A stretch of DNA of 64,000 bases, taken from Homalodisca vitripennis (taxonomy: Eukaryota; Arthropoda; Insecta; Hemiptera; Cicadellidae). The DNA lies in the NCBI RefSeq assembly GCF_021130785.1, contig NC_060207.1, forward strand, positions 101,225,001-101,289,000. The letters run 5' to 3'. Of the stretch, positions 27,622-39,440 are shown piece by piece (the first letter of the stretch is position 1; each line of letters begins with the position of its first letter). The position numbers and the translations under genes are program-made. The notes beneath the pieces are model-generated. The model ran no database searches. It was not told where the DNA came from and saw nothing but the letters and a program-made list of their open reading frames with translations.

Positions 27622-29538
27622 ATGGCGGGAGTGACGGAGATAAGAGAGCTCACAAAAGAAAAAAATTATTTCAAACACAGACTGCATGATAGTGATGTTT
27701 CGGCTGCTAGAACGTTGTACTGTAAGGCACGAAATAAATTGAACTGCGCCATCAGAAGAGCAAAACGAAATTACTTTCACGACAAGCTGAATTGTAAGGA
27801 CTCTAAATCATTCTGGGGTGTTTTACGGTCCGGTGGAGTGCTGGAAAATGACCGTAATAGTGACGATATAAGATTCTCAGCTGATGACCTCAACAGGTAC
27901 TTTGCAGGCATGGGTGGTGGAAGCAGGATTAGCCTCGAGAAACTGGATTTCTACAGAAACAATGTTTGTGAGGATCTAGCGCATGGTTTCAATTTTGTGC
28001 CAGTTACTGAGGGTGAGAATCAAATGCATAATGAATAACATTACGTCAGTGGCTGTGGGAACTGATGGAATATCTATCAGGCTAGTGAAAGCCATGAGCC
28101 CATATTGCTTGGGAGCTATTACGCATTTGGTTAACCTGTCCCTTGCTTCTGGGTGTTTTTCCATCATGCTGGAAGCAAAGTCTTGTCACGCCCATACCCA
28201 AAATAAAGAATCCAAGTGTGATTTCCCAATTTAGGCCGATATCGATCCTTCCGGCCATGTCAAAAATCCTTGAGAAGGTGGTGGTGAATCAGTTGACAGC
28301 TTTTCATTGAGGCTGAAAATATTCTTCCTGTACATCAGTCTGGTTTTAGGAAGTCTTTCAGCACTACCTCCGCCTTGATAAACATTATGGATGAGCTGCA
28401 TGTAGCGAAAGATAAAGGTTTTGGAAGTATTTTGGCGACGCTTGATTTCTCTGAAGCGTTCGACTCAGTGAATTATGAACTGTTTTCTTGCCAAATTAAA
28501 TTTCTATAGGTTTAATGAAATCGCTATAAAATGGTTTGGCTCATATTTGAGCGGACGGAGTCAGGTGACGAAGGTAAAAGAAAACTGCTCTTCCTCGCTG
28601 TCGAAGGATACAGGGGTTCCTCAAGGGTCATGTTTAGGGCCTGTTTATGTTCATTTTATATACTGCTGATCTTGAAAATTGCATTGTCCCTCGTGTTCAC
28701 TCTACTCCTATGCGGACGACTCTCAGATGCTTCTAACATATCCCCCTCCAGGTGTCCATGAAGCGGTGCAGTGTTTCAATGCTGATCTGCGTAGGGTTAA
28801 AGAGTGGTCGGAGGGACATGGCCTAAAGTTGAATGCAGATAAGTGTTTTCTGTGGTGCATTTTTGCTCACCATCCATTAAAGAGACCATGAACAGGAGTC
28901 TTCTCTCTGTTTCTGTTGAGGGTATTTGTTTGGAAGATCGTGTTTTTGTTAAAGTCCTGGGAGTTATAATTGACAATCAGCTAAACTTTCTTAAACATGT
29001 TGAATTGATTTCTCAACGTGCAATGTGTAATTTGAGAGTTTTGAATAGATACAGAGCGTTAATTCCAATGCTTTCAAAGCTGCATATTGTAAATTCTCTG
29101 GTATTTCCATCAATATATTACGCCCTTCCAGTGTTTGGTAGCTGCTTAACTCAAGAGGCAAATGTCATCCTTGCACGGATACAGAACAGTGCGCTGAGGT
29201 TTGTTTATAATCTAAAAAAATTTGACCACATCTCACCTTATCGCAAAAGAGCAAATTTACACTCTGTTCAAGATATTTGAAGGCTCCAAACTGTGACATT
29301 GGTGCATAAGGTTTTGGTAACTGGTGAACCCTCTTACCTGAGACGGAAACTAGTGGCGCGAGCGACTCTAAGAGAACGGCACACTCGACAGGACGACAAG
29401 CTGCAACTGCCGCGTGTGCGGTTGGAGGCTCCAAAAAGGTCCTTCTCGTACTTTGGACCCCAGGAGTACAATGCCTTACCACCAGTTATAAAGACTTTGT
29501 CTGTTAAAACTTTCAAAAAGGAAGTTAAAACTGTATAG
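27622..29538 (+). pseudogene. LINE reverse transcriptase
   Basis: The + frames give, in order: a linker (27622-28038) ending in LTEGENQM; AVGTDGISIRLVKAM (28040); FRPISILPAMSKILEKVV (28230, shifted frame); SGFRKSFSTTSAL and LDFSEAFDSVNYEL (28340-28480); GVPQGSCLGPVY (28615); YSYADDSQMLL (28690-28735), the catalytic YADD box; LGVIIDNQLNFLKHV (28960); and the C-terminal FSYFGPQEYNALPP block with stop at 29538. Frame changes occur near 28035, 28290, 28660, 28860 and 29280. The catalytic aspartates are retained but the ORF is not translatable as one protein. Confidence 0.9.
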
Positions 29539-29730
29539 GTACCTTAATGATGTATTCTTGTTTAAGTATGAATTTTCTATGTAAATTACCAGCACGCAAT
29601 ATTTGGGTGTCACAGTTTTAAAATACGAATTGTACTGTTATGATTAGTTTGACGTGAGTCGATTTGTAAAACAGATTGTAAACTGAAATCCGCTCAAGAA
29701 TAAAGGCCTTATTTATTTATTTTATTTTAT

Positions 29731-30009
29731 TTATGAATAGCGAGCTTGCTTGATTTCATTTAAGATTTGTTTCAGTACTTCTTTGCTCATAATCTCAATA
29801 AATTCACTGCAAATGTCAGAAGAAAGGTATAATACACTACCTTTGCCTTTGTTACCATGTGTTGCTATGTGTTTCGCGAGAAATAGATCAAATTCACTTA
29901 TCAGCTCAAGACAGCCTGAAAAAGTCCGTTTGATGATTATGCGTGCAGATTTGTGTTTTTTCCACGGCAATGTGTTTTTCCATTTTTTGCGCCCCCCCAA
30001 AAATGCCAA
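29731..30009 (-). pseudogene. hAT transposase N-terminal fragment
   Basis: The minus ORF reads FSGCLELISEFDLFLAKHIA, HGNKGKGSVLYLSSDICSEF and EIMSKEVLKQILNEIKQARY, the DUF4371-like region that precedes the catalytic domain in ZMYM1-like hAT proteins. It stops at the LINE junction near 29735. The start and zinc-finger region are not complete, because only about 50 bp separate the ORF from the terminus. Confidence 0.8.
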
Positions 30010-30071
30010 TTGCCTAGCGCCCTAGGCACGTGCCTACCGTGCCTATTCGGTAAAACGGGCCTGGGGGTTAT

Positions 30072-32475
30072 CATGCTAGTGATAAGTGATTGTTTTCTTT
30101 AGAGTTGATTCAAATTTGTTGTAAAGTTAAATAAAATTCCAACTATAATAATGTAGAGTAGGCCTACCAATTTTGATATAAAGAAAATATATGACCTACT
30201 ATTATTCTAGATTACATCTAAAAATAAAATAGTCAATAAATATGCTGTAGAAGGTCAATGCATATGTGTGTGTGTGTTAGAAAAATATATACTTCAAGTA
30301 CCTAAGTACGCTGTTGAAATCACAACAGAAAGATGTAGCAAAGCAAACATTTAATTGTGTGCTTTTTGTGTCCCAATACCTGTTCCCAAACTTAATAGAG
30401 AATATACCAAACTTAAAAATATAAAAAAAGTTTAATGAGTCAATAAGGTAGAAAGAAATCATTTGCAACAGAAGTGTAACATAGAGGCACTAAGGGAGGA
30501 GGATGGGACTGATCACAGCTCAGCTACTGATTAGGGGTGCCTGTACCACATTCCTTCATCCCTTCATCCCCAATTACAGTGTTCCATTCTTATATCTATT
30601 GGTATCTACCGAGAACTACAAACATTTCAGATGAAAATACACAACTCATGGTTGTGAATTATTATTATTAATTTACAATGTGATTTTCACATTATCAGCA
30701 CATCAATTGTATAGATACGAGTAGACACCAAAGAACTTTAAATTGGAAATAGTAAGTTTGTTATAATTTATTTTCTAATATTATTTAATAGGTAATAGTA
30801 TAACACTTTTCTCTTGTTATTTAGATTAATATTGCATTTACTGCTATCTAGTCCTAATTATAGTAGTTATGGAAGGAGGGGGTGGAAGATAGGTGCCAAA
30901 TTCAGGAGCCCAGCAGTGCAAGTTTGCACCGGGGCCCCTCACAAGCTAATCCCGGCCCTGACTGTCCTTGGTTGCTCTGTCCTACACGACGCGACGACGC
31001 GTCGTCTGACCATGCAACATGCAGTGAAATTCATCTGCAACTGACAGCAACCGGCCTAACCTCACTCGTACTTAGTACTCAGTAGACACGGTAGACTTGT
31101 AGGCATACAGTCGATGTTTGTTTTTGTTTACGTGACTGACGCTGGGAGTCAGTTACATTACAGAGGTGTTTGATTAATGTGTTGTTTTTCAACGAGTAGC
31201 TAGCCGTCTTTCGTTTTAGTCTTATAGACACATTTCCACAGGTTTGAAATGGTATTATACGGGTTTTCAAATAGCTGCGGTAAGTCAAATTGCTAGTTTT
31301 GTCTTAACATTTAAAAGAAGATTTTAATGTAATTATTAATCCTACAAGAATGTTGCTAATTAAGATACCTCAGTATTATAATTATTAGCCTAGGCTAAAT
31401 AAACACACTCTTAGGTTCAGATGATTATATTATTGAAGCTGACTGACACTTCCGTTTTAATTTATATTAATTTGCATTATAACGGGAATAATTTGAAACA
31501 TCTTTCTGGCGGGACTTTTTTAAATATATCTATTTATTGCCTAAACCTATTTGAGCTGATATATCAAATTGTACACAAAAATGTAGATTTTAAACGTTTG
31601 AATTTATAATATAAGATACTATAATAATGCATAGTCTGAAAGAAATGAGGGTGTTGGTCTTTAACTGAAATTCCTGAAACTTGTATACAGAAAACATATA
31701 AATACATGTTAAATAGCCTATAAAAGTTAAAATTTATTTCCATTAACAAAGTACAACTAGTTTATGTAAAATGTTATAAAAGTTGCACATATATCCTTTT
31801 TTTAATGTCAAATGTTTTTGGAATTCTTAGTTAATAACAAGGATATGTTTAGGGTTGTTATCAAAACATACCAAACCTTTATTAGCAATTTGCTTTAGTG
31901 ATTAAAAAATTCATAACTTTGTTATATTTGGCCAGTATTTATCATATATTTGGCCAGAATTTATCATTTGTTTGATGTTGTGTAAAAAAGAAATGTCAAA
32001 ATGTTATGTATGTTACTCATATTGTTATTAAATTATAAGAAAAAACCAACACCTACTTTAATTTAATTGTTTGTTTAAAATTTTCTAACAGATTTTAAAA
32101 TTGAAACATGTTTTGTTAACAGAAACAGAAACATCAGTCTTAGAGACCGGGTTACCACTATATTGATTTAATAACATATTTTTTCATAGTAAAATATCAG
32201 TAAATAGCATGAGAATGGTTTAAAAAATGAATGCAGACATTTTCTGACTAAAAACCATTTATTTTACAATAAGTTTAAAACATTATATTCAGTAAATTAT
32301 TTAAAATTATAGTAATAACATTAAAAATAAAAAAAAGCTGTATTTTACTAGTTGGATGTGATGTGTTGATATGCTGTAATACAATTTTTTTACAGAAATA
32401 TTTACAAAAATAAGGTATTAACAATATTATGTGATTATTATTAGATAATACAATATTATTTTGTATTATTTTATA
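30072..32475. other. Intergenic DNA with a hAT-like terminal scrap
   Basis: Mostly AT-rich and uninformative. About 30890-30965 reads GGAGCCCAGCAGTGCAAG, then CCGGGGCCCCTCACAAGC, then TAATCCCGGCCCTG; read on the minus strand this is CAGGGCCGGGATTAGCTTG, the usual start of many ZMYM-type hAT elements. It is probably a solo terminal fragment. 30980-31290 is more GC-rich and ends in TAGCTGCGGTAAGTC, a good splice-donor match (31274-31280); see findings. Confidence 0.4.
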
Positions 32476-33962
32476 TTAAATGTTACCGTACTATGTTGGT
32501 TACCTTGCTTGATTTACTGTAAGACAGCGGCTTCAGACTCAACACTGAACTTCGACACAGTAGAACTATCTTCTACATCAGTCTTTGAGTTTGTTGAGAT
32601 CAAGATAGTTGAATAATTAATGGTTCCACATCATCTTGTGAATCATCTATTTTCCACATGTCTTCTTCAATCTTTTTCACCCTGTTTGCAGTAATTCTTT
32701 CATTGCTCTTTTGTGACAGCCTTAAAAGATATTTCAATCAATAGCTCTATTTGCTTGATGTTGTATGTTTTGTTATTTAGGACAACATGTCTTATAACTT
32801 GGCTCCAGACTAACTCAATTGGATTTAACTCACAGTGATAAGGGGAAGTCTCAGAACTCTGAGTTTATGGTTCTTAGCTATCTCATCAATAACATTTAGT
32901 GAATACAACTGCTTAAATTTTTGTACCTCTGCAAGCTGTTCTTTCTTCAAGCTGTCTGATGGAAACTCTACATTTTTACCTGTTCTTGGTTTTTTTGTTT
33001 TTGTAATGGGTATATTTTCAACTTTACAGCTATAATACGCTGTGTCAAACTTTATTTTACTTATTGTGAAAATTACATGTCATTCTGACGATCAGTTCTT
33101 GTTTTCTGCCTCCCAAAAGGGAGCGAAGTCGGTGAGTTGTAAGCCACTCTGTTCCTATTCTTGTTATTACATAATATAAGCAGGTTTAGATTAGATTGTC
33201 ATAAATATGTTACTAGTAGTACCAAAGTTAAAGATAACCTTTAAAAGTGCTCATGTGATCTAAGTTTGAATTTGGGTACTATCTCGAGGGATGGTCGCTA
33301 GAAGTGCGGGGTGGGAGGTGCCACAAAGCCACACTGATGGCCAGGGGCATTTCTGATCGGTACTTTCCCGACCTCATATCACGTCCCAGATCTCTCGAGA
33401 TAGTAACTAAATTGCTCAGATGATGTGAGTGGTCATAAATGTTGACTCTTAACTTTTTATATTTATAATATGTATAGACTAAAAAATATAGTAGATGGGG
33501 ACAGAGTAGCCGCCTTCTTGCCGACATCGCTTCCTTTCAGTAGGCAGAAAACAAGAATTGATCGTTAGAATGATATGCAATTTTTTAATAATGTACTTTT
33601 TGTAGGACCTTGATAACATACTGTTTCATTCTGTTTACCCAAAATAACACATTTATTTTCGGTAAAAGTATTTAAAAACATTCAACACTGTTTTATGGTT
33701 CCGACTTTTTATAGAATCTCCTGCAGATCTTGACGACATAACACACAAACTACAGTTAAGTACGAAACATATCAAATTGACAATGAGGAGAAAAATAATT
33801 ATAAAAAATAAAATTTTACACTATGTACAGTAATTACGTCATAAGCACTGTAAGTTTATAAAATATTGCACTGAGCATTGTATGCAACCTTAGGCCCCAA
33901 AGTTCCATTACTCCTACCAAACTGATTAATAATTTGACTTTTTTACAAGTCCTTCTTATCCG
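32476..33962 (-). mobile_element. DDE transposon copy A, holding a MITE
   Basis: Minus-strand remnant of a Tc1/mariner-IS630-like (DDE_3-type) transposase gene. From about 33060 downwards it reads TAYYSCKVENIPITKTKK, then SDSLKKEQLAEVQKF, KLRVLRLP and YHCELNPIELVW in shifted frames (32830-32800), the last being the family's HxxLNPIE.xW block. The whole of 32476-33075 plus 33578-33962 matches the inverted copy at 41871-43160. A 502-bp MITE sits between the two blocks. Stops are frequent. Confidence 0.75.
33076..33577. mobile_element. 502-bp MITE with ~36-bp inverted ends
   Basis: The left end CATGTCATTCTGACGATCAG continues to TTCTTGTTTTCTGCCT; the right end is the near-perfect complement (AGGCAGAAAACAAGAATTGA then TCGTTAGAATGATATG). 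A second inverted block lies inside: GGGAGCGAAGTCGG on the left against CCGACATCGCTTCC on the right. There is no coding capacity. A 272-bp deleted version occurs at 42307-42578 at the same site of the sister transposon, and a truncated relative at 482-908. Confidence 0.85.
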
Positions 33963-34440
33963 TTTTTCTAAACACGTACTTCATAAAATCTAATAATAAC
34001 GGTTATTTATATTATTATATACAAGTTTACAGTAAAATAATATTTTTGGAATAGATTTCCACCATTTACTATTTTCTGTTTTACTATAATAATAAAATAT
34101 TATATTTATATAAAAAATTTATTTAATAAATATAACTTTTTCATTATACAATACTATTCTTTAAAACATTCAGAACATTACTTTTTTTTACATAACAATG
34201 ATATATTTTTTTTAATCTCACATAATCTATAGTCATAATATATCTAGACAAGTTTATGGTAAATTGTAAATAGATAACTAATTTTTATTAATTATAATTT
34301 ATTTGTTTATACTGTGAGTTTTTTATCCTAAAGTAAGTGGAAGTCGACTGTGGTGTATTTATTAGACACTATGTTCGCATTATTGATATGGTTGTGTTTA
34401 TATTAGTTGATTAGATTGAATTTATTTGAGATGATGGATT
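33963..34440. other. AT-rich spacer, nothing recognised
   Basis: No ORF, repeat or gene signature seen. Confidence 0.5.
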
Positions 34441-34884
34441 AGACAATTAGACAATTTCTTTATTAACATATTCTTTGAGAACAGTTACACGTCAAATGGT
34501 CAATAAATAAAATTATAATAAATTTCAGCAATTCACTGGAGCAAGTCCATAAACTCATCCTCTGAGTAGAACGGCCGTTCCAGAAGTCATGCTGTGAGTT
34601 GCCTCTTGAAGTTTTTTGGCTGTTCTCTCTTGAGGTGCTCTGGAAGGTTGTTGTAATAGAGGGCACCTGTGTAAGATGGTTTTTGCTCGAACAGGTTCAG
34701 GCGATGCTGCGGAATGGTGAAGTTTGCTGCGTGTCTGGTGTTGTGCTGATGTAGGTCTCGGTGTCTTTGCTGTGTTGTTGTAATTGAGTGAATGATGACT
34801 TCCCGTATATAAAGTGATACTATTGTGAGTATTTTTAGGCCCTTAAATGACTCCCTGCAGCTGTCTGTCTCTGTAGTTTAAGTT

Positions 34885-35362
34885 TGTTCTCTTAGCACAA
34901 GAAGCTTATAAATTGCACTTAGTCCTGTAAGGACCTTTGCACTGCTTCCGGAGTGATAGGATATTCAGGATGGGTAAGGTTAGGGAGTAGGGGCCGCCTC
35001 CTATCGAGATCCATGAGGAAGAATTAGGGCACTACATCTCAAAGTCATCCCGGAAGAAGGGAGGCCAGCTGTGAACCAGCCTCTCCAGTCAAAGTAGGCA
35101 GGGGGTGCCACACCTTGTTGAGGTTAACAAGAGCCTCTGAGGTAAGGGAACAAACCCCACCAACTCCAACAGCCATCCTCCACAGTAGGCTAGACCTATC
35201 GAATTGCCCATGAATCCCAGAATCTCAACATTTGCGGTTAGTGATGTGCCGCTACTGGACATCCATAAGGTTGCCCAGATTGAAGTGGCACATCGGATTT
35301 TGCTGTGCCCAGTGGTGGGTTCAACTGGTAGGTATAAACCAGCCAGAAGTGATCCCTGCTGG
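34885..35362. mobile_element. 478-bp insertion with 12-bp target duplication
   Basis: The LINE sequence GTAGTTTAAGTT occurs at 34873-34884 and again at 35363-35374, flanking 478 bp that have no RT homology. The insert is more GC-rich than its surroundings (GGGGCCGCCTCCTATCGAG, GGAAGAAGGGAGGCCAGC). It has no inverted ends and no clear ORF. A 12-bp direct duplication without inverted repeats suggests target-primed insertion of a truncated LINE or a SINE. I cannot name the family. Confidence 0.75.
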
Positions 35363-36046
35363 GTAGTTTAAGTTGGCTAGGCATCTAATTGCTCTTTTTT
35401 TCTTTACAAGTAATTTATCTAAATTGCCCTTTGACGCCCCTCCCCATGCTGCAATGCCATATCTGAGGTGCGATTCAAAAAGGGCATAGTAAGCAACTCT
35501 GGCCACGTCTGGACTGCATACTTGCTTAATTCTTCTTATGGTGTACAGGCTAGTGGATAATTTCTTGTTAAGCTGATCGACGTGGGGTTTCCAGGATAGT
35601 TTGGAGTCAATTATGATGCCTAGGTATTTTGTAGAGGTTTGTGTCTGTAGTCCGGGTAGTGATACATTTGTGTTGTTGCGCTTAGTGGTGAATGTCATTT
35701 GTACGGTTTTGTTCTCATTTAGGACCAGATCATTGGAGGAGCAGTAGAGTTGTGTTCTGTGGAAGTGCATGCTGGTTGTTAGTTCTAGCCTTTCTGTTCT
35801 GTCGGCGAAAGTGAGTACTGTGTCGTCAGCATACATTATATTGTGGCCTGCTTCACCTATCCATCCAGGCAGGTCATTAACAAAGAGGATGAATAGGACT
35901 GGCCCGAGTACTGACCCCTGCGGCACTCCTCTTCTTATACTGGTGGCTTTGGAAAGTGTCTTGTGTTTGGTGTTGTCCTTTGTGTAGGCTATTTCCACAT
36001 GCTGTGTCCTATTGGAAAGGTAGCTCTTGATCCATTCCGCCGCCAT
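35321..36046 (-). pseudogene. LINE reverse transcriptase core
   Basis: A 241-codon open frame starting MAAEWIKSYLSNRTQHVEI. It has RRGVPQGSVLGPVLFILFVN (RT block 4), HNIMYADDTVLTFA (YADD catalytic box), NENKTVQMTFT, KYLGIIIDSKLSWKPHVDQL (block 7) and LRYGIAAWGGAS, then RAIRCLANLNY. The last 15 or so codons after LNY come from the 478-bp insertion. This is the longest unbroken RT frame in the window, but the RT N-terminus upstream (36050-36560) is frameshifted and the C-terminus is displaced by the insertion. Confidence 0.92.
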
Positions 36047-37161
36047 TCCTCCTACACCCAGTCCTTGTAGTTTGGAGATAAGTTGTTCATGGTTCAGGAA
36101 GTTGAACGCCTTACTGAAGTCGAGGAAGAGGCTTGTGGCAGTGCATCCTTCTTCAAGTTGGTCTAAGATATATTCAGTAAGTTGGATTATGGCAGTGGTT
36201 GTCGATCTGCCTTTGCAGAAACCATGTTGCTGATTGTTGAGGAGGTTATGTTGTTGTAGATGGTGTATGAGTTGGGTGAGGGTATTTTTTCTATTATTTC
36301 CGAGAATGTTGAAATTAAGGATATTGGTCTGTAATTGTTTCTTTCTGTGGTTGGTCCACTTTTATATTTCGGGTAGACTTTTGATGTTTTAAATTTATCT
36401 GTAAAAATGCCTTGTGAGAGTGATTTATTTATCAGTTCTGTTAGGAGTGGTGATATTTCATTTTTAAAATTTTCATTTTAGCTGATATTTTGTCAATTCC
36501 GGATGAGGTTTTTGGCTTTAATGACTGGATGGTTGTTTGAACTTCGTCCAGTGTAACCCGCCTAAATTGAAAAACATGATTTGTTGCTGGTAGGAAATCT
36601 GGTATGGTGTTATTTATTGTGTTGTCAAAATCATCAAGTGTCCTTTCAGCAATTGTTGAAAAAAAATCATTGTAATGGTTTGAAACTTCTGTTGGGTTGT
36701 CTATTATTTTATTGTCTATTTGGAGGTTGATGTGGTTTTCCTTGTTTGGTTTGGATTCTCTTTCTCGGTTTATTGTTTGCCACAGAGCTCAAGACTTGTT
36801 TTCTGCCCTGTTGATATAGGCAATGGAGTGTTCTTTCCAGAGCTGCTTGAGATGGTGGTCATTATCTATTTTGTTTTACTGTATGTCACTTATGTGGTCT
36901 GGTATAGCCCTTTTCCAAATAATGTTAGTTTTAAGTTTTGTAAAATTAAACTACACGATGAAGTTGGTAATGTGTGTGTGTTACATGAAAGGGTTACCTG
37001 CAGTGACGCAGCCACGGTTTGTCGGTCACTGCCTGCGGGGCCTCGTGGTGTGTGTTGTGCTGGCGTCTGACGGTGCTGCCCCGAGCCAGCGCGTGCTTCC
37101 GTTAGCCTTCCCTGCCAATCTCTTACTCCTTTCTCAAACTTCTTAAAGGCAGCTCATTTCA

Positions 37162-38111
37162 ATGCTCAATCTCTTTATGGCCATATTGATGAATTTCATT
37201 CTATTTTTCAACCATCCTGTTGATATTATTCTAATTTCAGAAACCTGGCTGAAACCTCACCTAAGTGACAGAAGTGTCGAACTTCCAGGTTTTAACCTGT
37301 ACAGAAATGATCGCCTGCACAAAAGTGGTGGTGGGGTAGCTGTATACGTCAGGTCACACTTCCTTGTCTCTGTCCTTCTATCATCCGATACATCCAGAGA
37401 TGGACGGCCAGAATACATGTTTCTGGACATCTGTTTTAATGGAACACACATTTTAATTGCAGTTTGTTACAGAGCTCTTCACCTGGACTACATAGCTGAG
37501 TTTGAACATGACCTTCTGGGTTTTTGGCTCACTACAGTCATGTTATTGTGATGGGAGATTTTAATACTGATATACTCGAATCAGTTACTTATGACCAAAC
37601 TTTTTTAACTAATATGTTTTACTCGTGTAACATTACCATACTTCCTCTGCAAGCCACTCACCACACTGAGACTGCCGACACCTGGCTTGATATCATTGCT
37701 GTCTGTGACCAAACCCTGGTTGCACACCACGGGCAACTTCCTGCTCCAGACCTTTCCAAACATGACCTTATTTTTCTTGCTTATAAACTAAGAACTCCCA
37801 AGATCAAACCAAAAGTTATGTTTTATAGAAACTACAAAAACATCAATCTTTATTCCCTGCTTATCGATGCTTCTCTAACTCCATGGCATGAGGTAACATC
37901 GGCTGATAATGTGGACATTATGGTATCAAATTTTAATTCATTAATGAATGGTCTTGATAAACACGCTCCATTTGTTTCAAAAAGAGTAACCAAACAACCT
38001 GCTCATGGATCTCAGAATTTATTCGACACCTCCAGAAGCAAACAGATAGAGCTTTCCTTAAGGCTATGTGGTCCAAGTTACGTGATGACTGGGCTGCATA
38101 TAAAAAATTAA
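37162..38111 (+). pseudogene. LINE endonuclease and linker
   Basis: AP-type endonuclease in two overlapping frames. ORF 37162-37551 has VDIILISETWLKPHL, LYRNDRLHKSGGGVAVYV and ILIAVCYRALH. ORF 37524-38111 continues with HVIVMGDFNTDIL (GDFN block), TADTWLDIIAVCD and SKHDLIFLAYKL (the catalytic S-D/H-H block), then the EN-RT linker. The first catalytic Asn block is visible as FNAQSLYGHIDEF near 37160 in a shifted frame. The frame break near 37540 is the only clear defect in the domain. Confidence 0.88.
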
Positions 38112-39440
38112 GGAACACTGTGCAACAACAAATTAGAAATGCCAAGATCAGGTTTTACTACTCTTCCCTGTCTAAAAAACAATCTAGCAGAATTTTGTAG
38201 TCAAAGTAAAAGATCTTGGAGTCGGCAAGCCTAACACTTACTCTCCGGTTTCCCTTAATCTCGATGATATCAACAACTTCTTTGTTGAGATTCCTATTGG
38301 ATCAGTCTGGGGCTCAGGATTGTTTCTCCGAACTCGAAGATGCTACTTTTGATAAACCTGAGTTTCAGTTCTCTTTCACTCCAGTGACAGAAACAGATGT
38401 GTTAAAGGCACACATCCTGGTGTTTTTCCTTATTGTGTATGGGCACATAAGGATGTCCAGCAACGCAGTTGGGACCGATGGCATTCCTATAAGGTTAATA
38501 ACAGATACTCTTCCAACTATCACCGCTATTTTCAATAAATATTTGGCTACTTCAATCTTCCCATTGATGTGGAAGTCTGCTTTAGTTCGCCCACTTCAGA
38601 AGTGTTCCTCTCCACTAAATCCTTCACAATTCAGACCAATAAGTATACTCCCTGCTTTATCAAAGTGTTTGTAGCAGATTGTTCATCAGCAACTTTCAAT
38701 ATATCGAGAAAGTAATAACATTTTATCAAATTTCCAATCCGGTATTCGCTCCAACCACAGCACTATTACTGCACTTCTAAAAATAGTTGATGATATACGT
38801 GATAAGAGTCAGGTAACCATTTTAACCCTTTTTTGACTTTCCAAAGGCTTTTGACCGTGTTTAATATCCCCTTCTCCTCACCAAACTTAGGAAGGATGGT
38901 TTCTCTGATGGTAGTGTCAAGTGGGTTGAATTTTATCTTTCGGGATGGCGCCAGTGTGTCAGGCCGGGTGAGAAGCAGTCGAGATGGAGACCAGTCAATC
39001 GTGGAGTTCCACAGGGTTCATTCCTTGGGCCACTTCTATTTTCACTGTATATCGATGACATTACTACTCAAATTACTCATTCCAATTTTCACTTATATGC
39101 AGGTGACACAAATATACCGCCACTTTTCCTTAACAGAAGTGCAAACTTGTGTGACTCTCATGAATTCCAATATTAACGCTGTTACTCACTGGACTTGAAG
39201 ACATGGACTAAAATTAAATGTAGACAAAAATCATTGTATTATGATAGGTCATTCAAAGCTTGTTCGTAAAATTGACTTTACTACGGCTTCCAAATTAAAA
39301 CTAAATGATCAAGAGCTAGAATACTCTGAGAAATTAAAAAAATCAAGGACTTATTATTGACAAACACAATGGACTGAACAGGCTTCTTTGATATGTAATA
39401 GGGTCTTTGTCAGTGTTCGCAGCCTCAAGCGGCTGGCTAG

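Larger units (their letters stand above)
25612..29735 (+). mobile_element. CR1-like LINE nested in the hAT element
   Basis: Non-LTR retrotransposon of about 4.1 kb, in the opposite orientation to its host hAT. The order is 5' leader (25612-25957), SGNH/GDSL-type domain (25958-26510), AP-type endonuclease (26699-27430), RT (27622-29280), conserved C-terminus to the stop at 29538, a 190-bp 3' UTR, and a terminal TTATTTATTTATTTTATTTT tract (29710-29732). A short A/T-rich microsatellite-like 3' end is typical of CR1-type LINEs. Only a few stops and frameshifts break it, so it is the best preserved LINE in the window. Confidence 0.88.
23658..30063 (-). mobile_element. hAT transposon (6.4 kb including nested LINE)
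   Basis: Flanked by a perfect 8-bp target duplication GGGGTTAT (23650-23657 and 30064-30071), the length expected for hAT elements. The ends are inverted: left CAGGCCTGTTTTACACC, right the complement of CAGGCCCGTTTTACCGAA, and both arms carry a GCGCCCTAGGCAC block further in. The minus strand encodes a ZMYM/hAT-type transposase split by a CR1-like LINE at about 25.6-29.7 kb. Without the LINE the element would be about 2.3 kb. Near the left arm are a (CAGT)n run (23698-23715) and a C homopolymer-like tract (23883-23896). Confidence 0.92.
34450..36870 (-). mobile_element. Jockey/CR1-like LINE, minus strand
   Basis: Non-LTR retrotransposon read from about 36870 down to 34450, 5'-truncated (no endonuclease found). 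The upstream part near 36300-36100 gives QQHGFCKGRSTTTAII and TATSLFLDFSKAFN-like motifs. The intact 241-codon ORF follows. The C-terminus reappears at 34860-34520 with LHQHNTRHAANFTIPQHRL, KPSYTGALYYNNLPEHLK and RPFYSEDEFMDLL, the standard tail of this group. A 478-bp insertion (34885-35362) splits it. Confidence 0.88.

Noticed and set aside
33279..33527. 82-codon minus ORF
   Set aside because: Falls inside the MITE interior and is not conserved in the other copies.
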